From Commensalibacter sp963921845 (GTDB lineage Bacteria > Pseudomonadota > Alphaproteobacteria > Acetobacterales > Acetobacteraceae), in assembly GCF_963921845.1 (NCBI RefSeq), contig NZ_CAWUGZ010000069.1:1-22757 (forward strand): a stretch of 22,757 nt of DNA. Reading direction: 5' to 3'. A program made the translations under genes and the position numbers. Below, piece after piece: positions 21,834 through 22,757 of this stretch (position 1 is the stretch's first letter; every line of letters begins with the position of its first letter). Below the pieces are notes generated by a model. The model was not told where the DNA came from. It saw only the letters and a program-made list of their open reading frames with translations, and did no database searches.

Positions 21834-22757
21834 TTAATTATGTCTTTTGTTTTCATAAAATTGCTTTAAATCAAAAAGAGAAGTATTTTTCAAAAGTTGT
21901 TTTTGTAACAGTTTATGTTTAATTTTTTGGATTTTGTTCCGTGTTTGCCCTTCACGGAAAGAAGAAGGACCTATTCTTTCGAGACAGGCAGGCCCCATGG
22001 GAATATGCCGTAAAGATTGTGCTTTAAAAAATGTTAAACCTAACATTTTAGCAAACGTTGCTCCCAATGTAGATGAGTAGGGGAGTGGGTAAAAATCGTT
22101 TTTATTAATTAATGAAAGAAATTTTTTATGCCTTGCCTTCAGTTTTTTTCTAATGCTGGTTAAAACGTCAATCCTGATATAATTTTCATCTAATTTTACC
22201 CAGCCCAAATAACGGAAAAATTTTTCATTACAAGATTCTGTCTTTTGGAAATGATAAAGGCAAAAAAGGGGTAAATACTGGCTATTGTCTTCTTCATAAT
22301 AAAGATCGTAAAATAAAGCCCTTAACTTGATGTTTTTGGGGGTAAACAAGTGCTTTGTATACACAGCTTCATACGCAACAATTATGTCATAACGAATTAA
22401 TATTTTTTTTTCCTTGAGCGAGAACCATTGCTTTGATTTGTTCCACATTAATCCCATAGTTTCTAAAAGTTGATAAATCGTGCCATTTAACGGAGTGTTT
22501 TTCGTATGGTCGTATAATTCATTGAAATTGAAGTAAAGCGATCGAGATAAATGCGTTAAAGTGGTATTAAGACGTTTCAAGATTAAATGTTGCTGATTGT
22601 CATTTAATAAATCCTTATTTAATACGTTAATCTGGGGTGTGATCAGGTCACGCCCTTTTCCAAGTTTTGCAATAACTGTGTTTTCCCAGATAAAATATTT
22701 ATGTTCATAATCCAGTTCAATGGTGTCATCGCTCGCGCGAATGAATTGGTCTACTTG
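21834..22757 (-). CDS. C-terminal part of a Suv3-like helicase (partial, 5' end outside)
   Basis: The minus-strand frame is open from the window edge (22757) to the stop at 21834, 308 codons, so the gene begins outside the window. An apparent TTG start at 22580 is internal. The part just before it (FIWENTVIAKLGKGRDL, then TPQINVL and DLL) matches the region after the helicase core in the alphaproteobacterial Suv3-like DExH helicases. Later landmarks are YTKHLFTPKNIKLRALFYD, FRYLGWVKLDENYIRIDVL and YSSTLGATFAKMLGLTFF, which follow the order of that family C-terminal domain. The protein ends in a lysine-rich tail. The neighbourhood agrees, because this helicase normally precedes the S4 gene and fdxA. 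The ATPase motifs lie beyond the edge, so activity cannot be judged. Assigned by pattern and context. Confidence 0.68.
   Translation of the reverse strand, partial: QVDQFIRASDDTIELDYEHKYFIWENTVIAKLGKGRDLITPQINVLNKDLLNDNQQHLILKRLNTTLTHLSRSLYFNFNELYDHTKNTPLNGTIYQLLETMGLMWNKSKQWFSLKEKKILIRYDIIVAYEAVYTKHLFTPKNIKLRALFYDLYYEEDNSQYLPLFCLYHFQKTESCNEKFFRYLGWVKLDENYIRIDVLTSIRKKLKARHKKFLSLINKNDFYPLPYSSTLGATFAKMLGLTFFKAQSLRHIPMGPACLERIGPSSFREGQTRNKIQKIKHKLLQKQLLKNTSLFDLKQFYENKRHN

Noticed and set aside
21834..22580. Separate 248-residue gene starting with TTG at 22580
   Set aside because: The same frame stays open upstream to the window edge with family-like sequence, so the TTG is an internal leucine codon of a longer gene.

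Overview
The window is a visibly AT-rich, reductively evolving bacterial chromosome segment that uses the standard genetic code. Family content points to an alphaproteobacterium, most likely Rhodospirillales/Acetobacteraceae-like and probably host-associated. The pointers are a class I lysyl-tRNA synthetase, a cytochrome b/c1 pair followed by MTA phosphorylase, a Suv3-like helicase / S4 protein / FdxA ferredoxin block, and a complete cyoABCD quinol oxidase operon. The taxonomic call is an inference from gene families and neighbourhoods, not from a marker phylogeny.

Left part (1-5010): a Smr-domain gene runs tail to tail into a minus-strand periplasmic-binding-protein-like gene. A compact plus-strand operon follows: cytochrome b (petB), cytochrome c1 (petC) and 5'-methylthioadenosine phosphorylase (mtnP), all overlapping. 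The Rieske gene (petA) normally expected in front of petB is absent. A hairpin closes the operon. About 1.1 kb without an intact gene follows, holding an eroded minus-strand reading frame.

Middle (5900-10476): groES-groEL, with a good promoter, a palindrome and a hairpin in the leader and a strong terminator. Then come 0.75 kb of AT-rich spacer with a perfect 18-bp palindrome and a 15-bp direct repeat, a single cold-shock protein gene with its own terminator, and another 1.3 kb of gene-free sequence.

Right-centre (10477-15317): lysK (class I LysRS) is followed after 20 nt by an MprF-type membrane protein. The two fit together, because Lys-tRNA made by LysRS is the lysine donor of MprF, but the MprF transferase domain is cut short. 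A Bax-inhibitor-1 family membrane protein with its own terminator follows.

Right (15318-22757): cyoABCD, tightly overlapped, follows a palindromic operator-like site and a 12-bp leader hairpin. A bidirectional terminator separates cyoD from the convergent fdxA. Upstream of fdxA on the minus strand lie an S4-domain RNA-binding protein and, at the window edge, the C-terminal part of a Suv3-like helicase. A plus-strand GNAT acetyltransferase gene and about 0.5 kb of decayed sequence interrupt this block.

Together the window encodes a quinol-centred respiratory chain (part of bc1 plus bo3), protein folding and stress functions, lysine charging and lipid modification, and housekeeping RNA functions. 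I see no CRISPR array, tRNA, rRNA, insertion sequence, phage gene or recognisable defence system.
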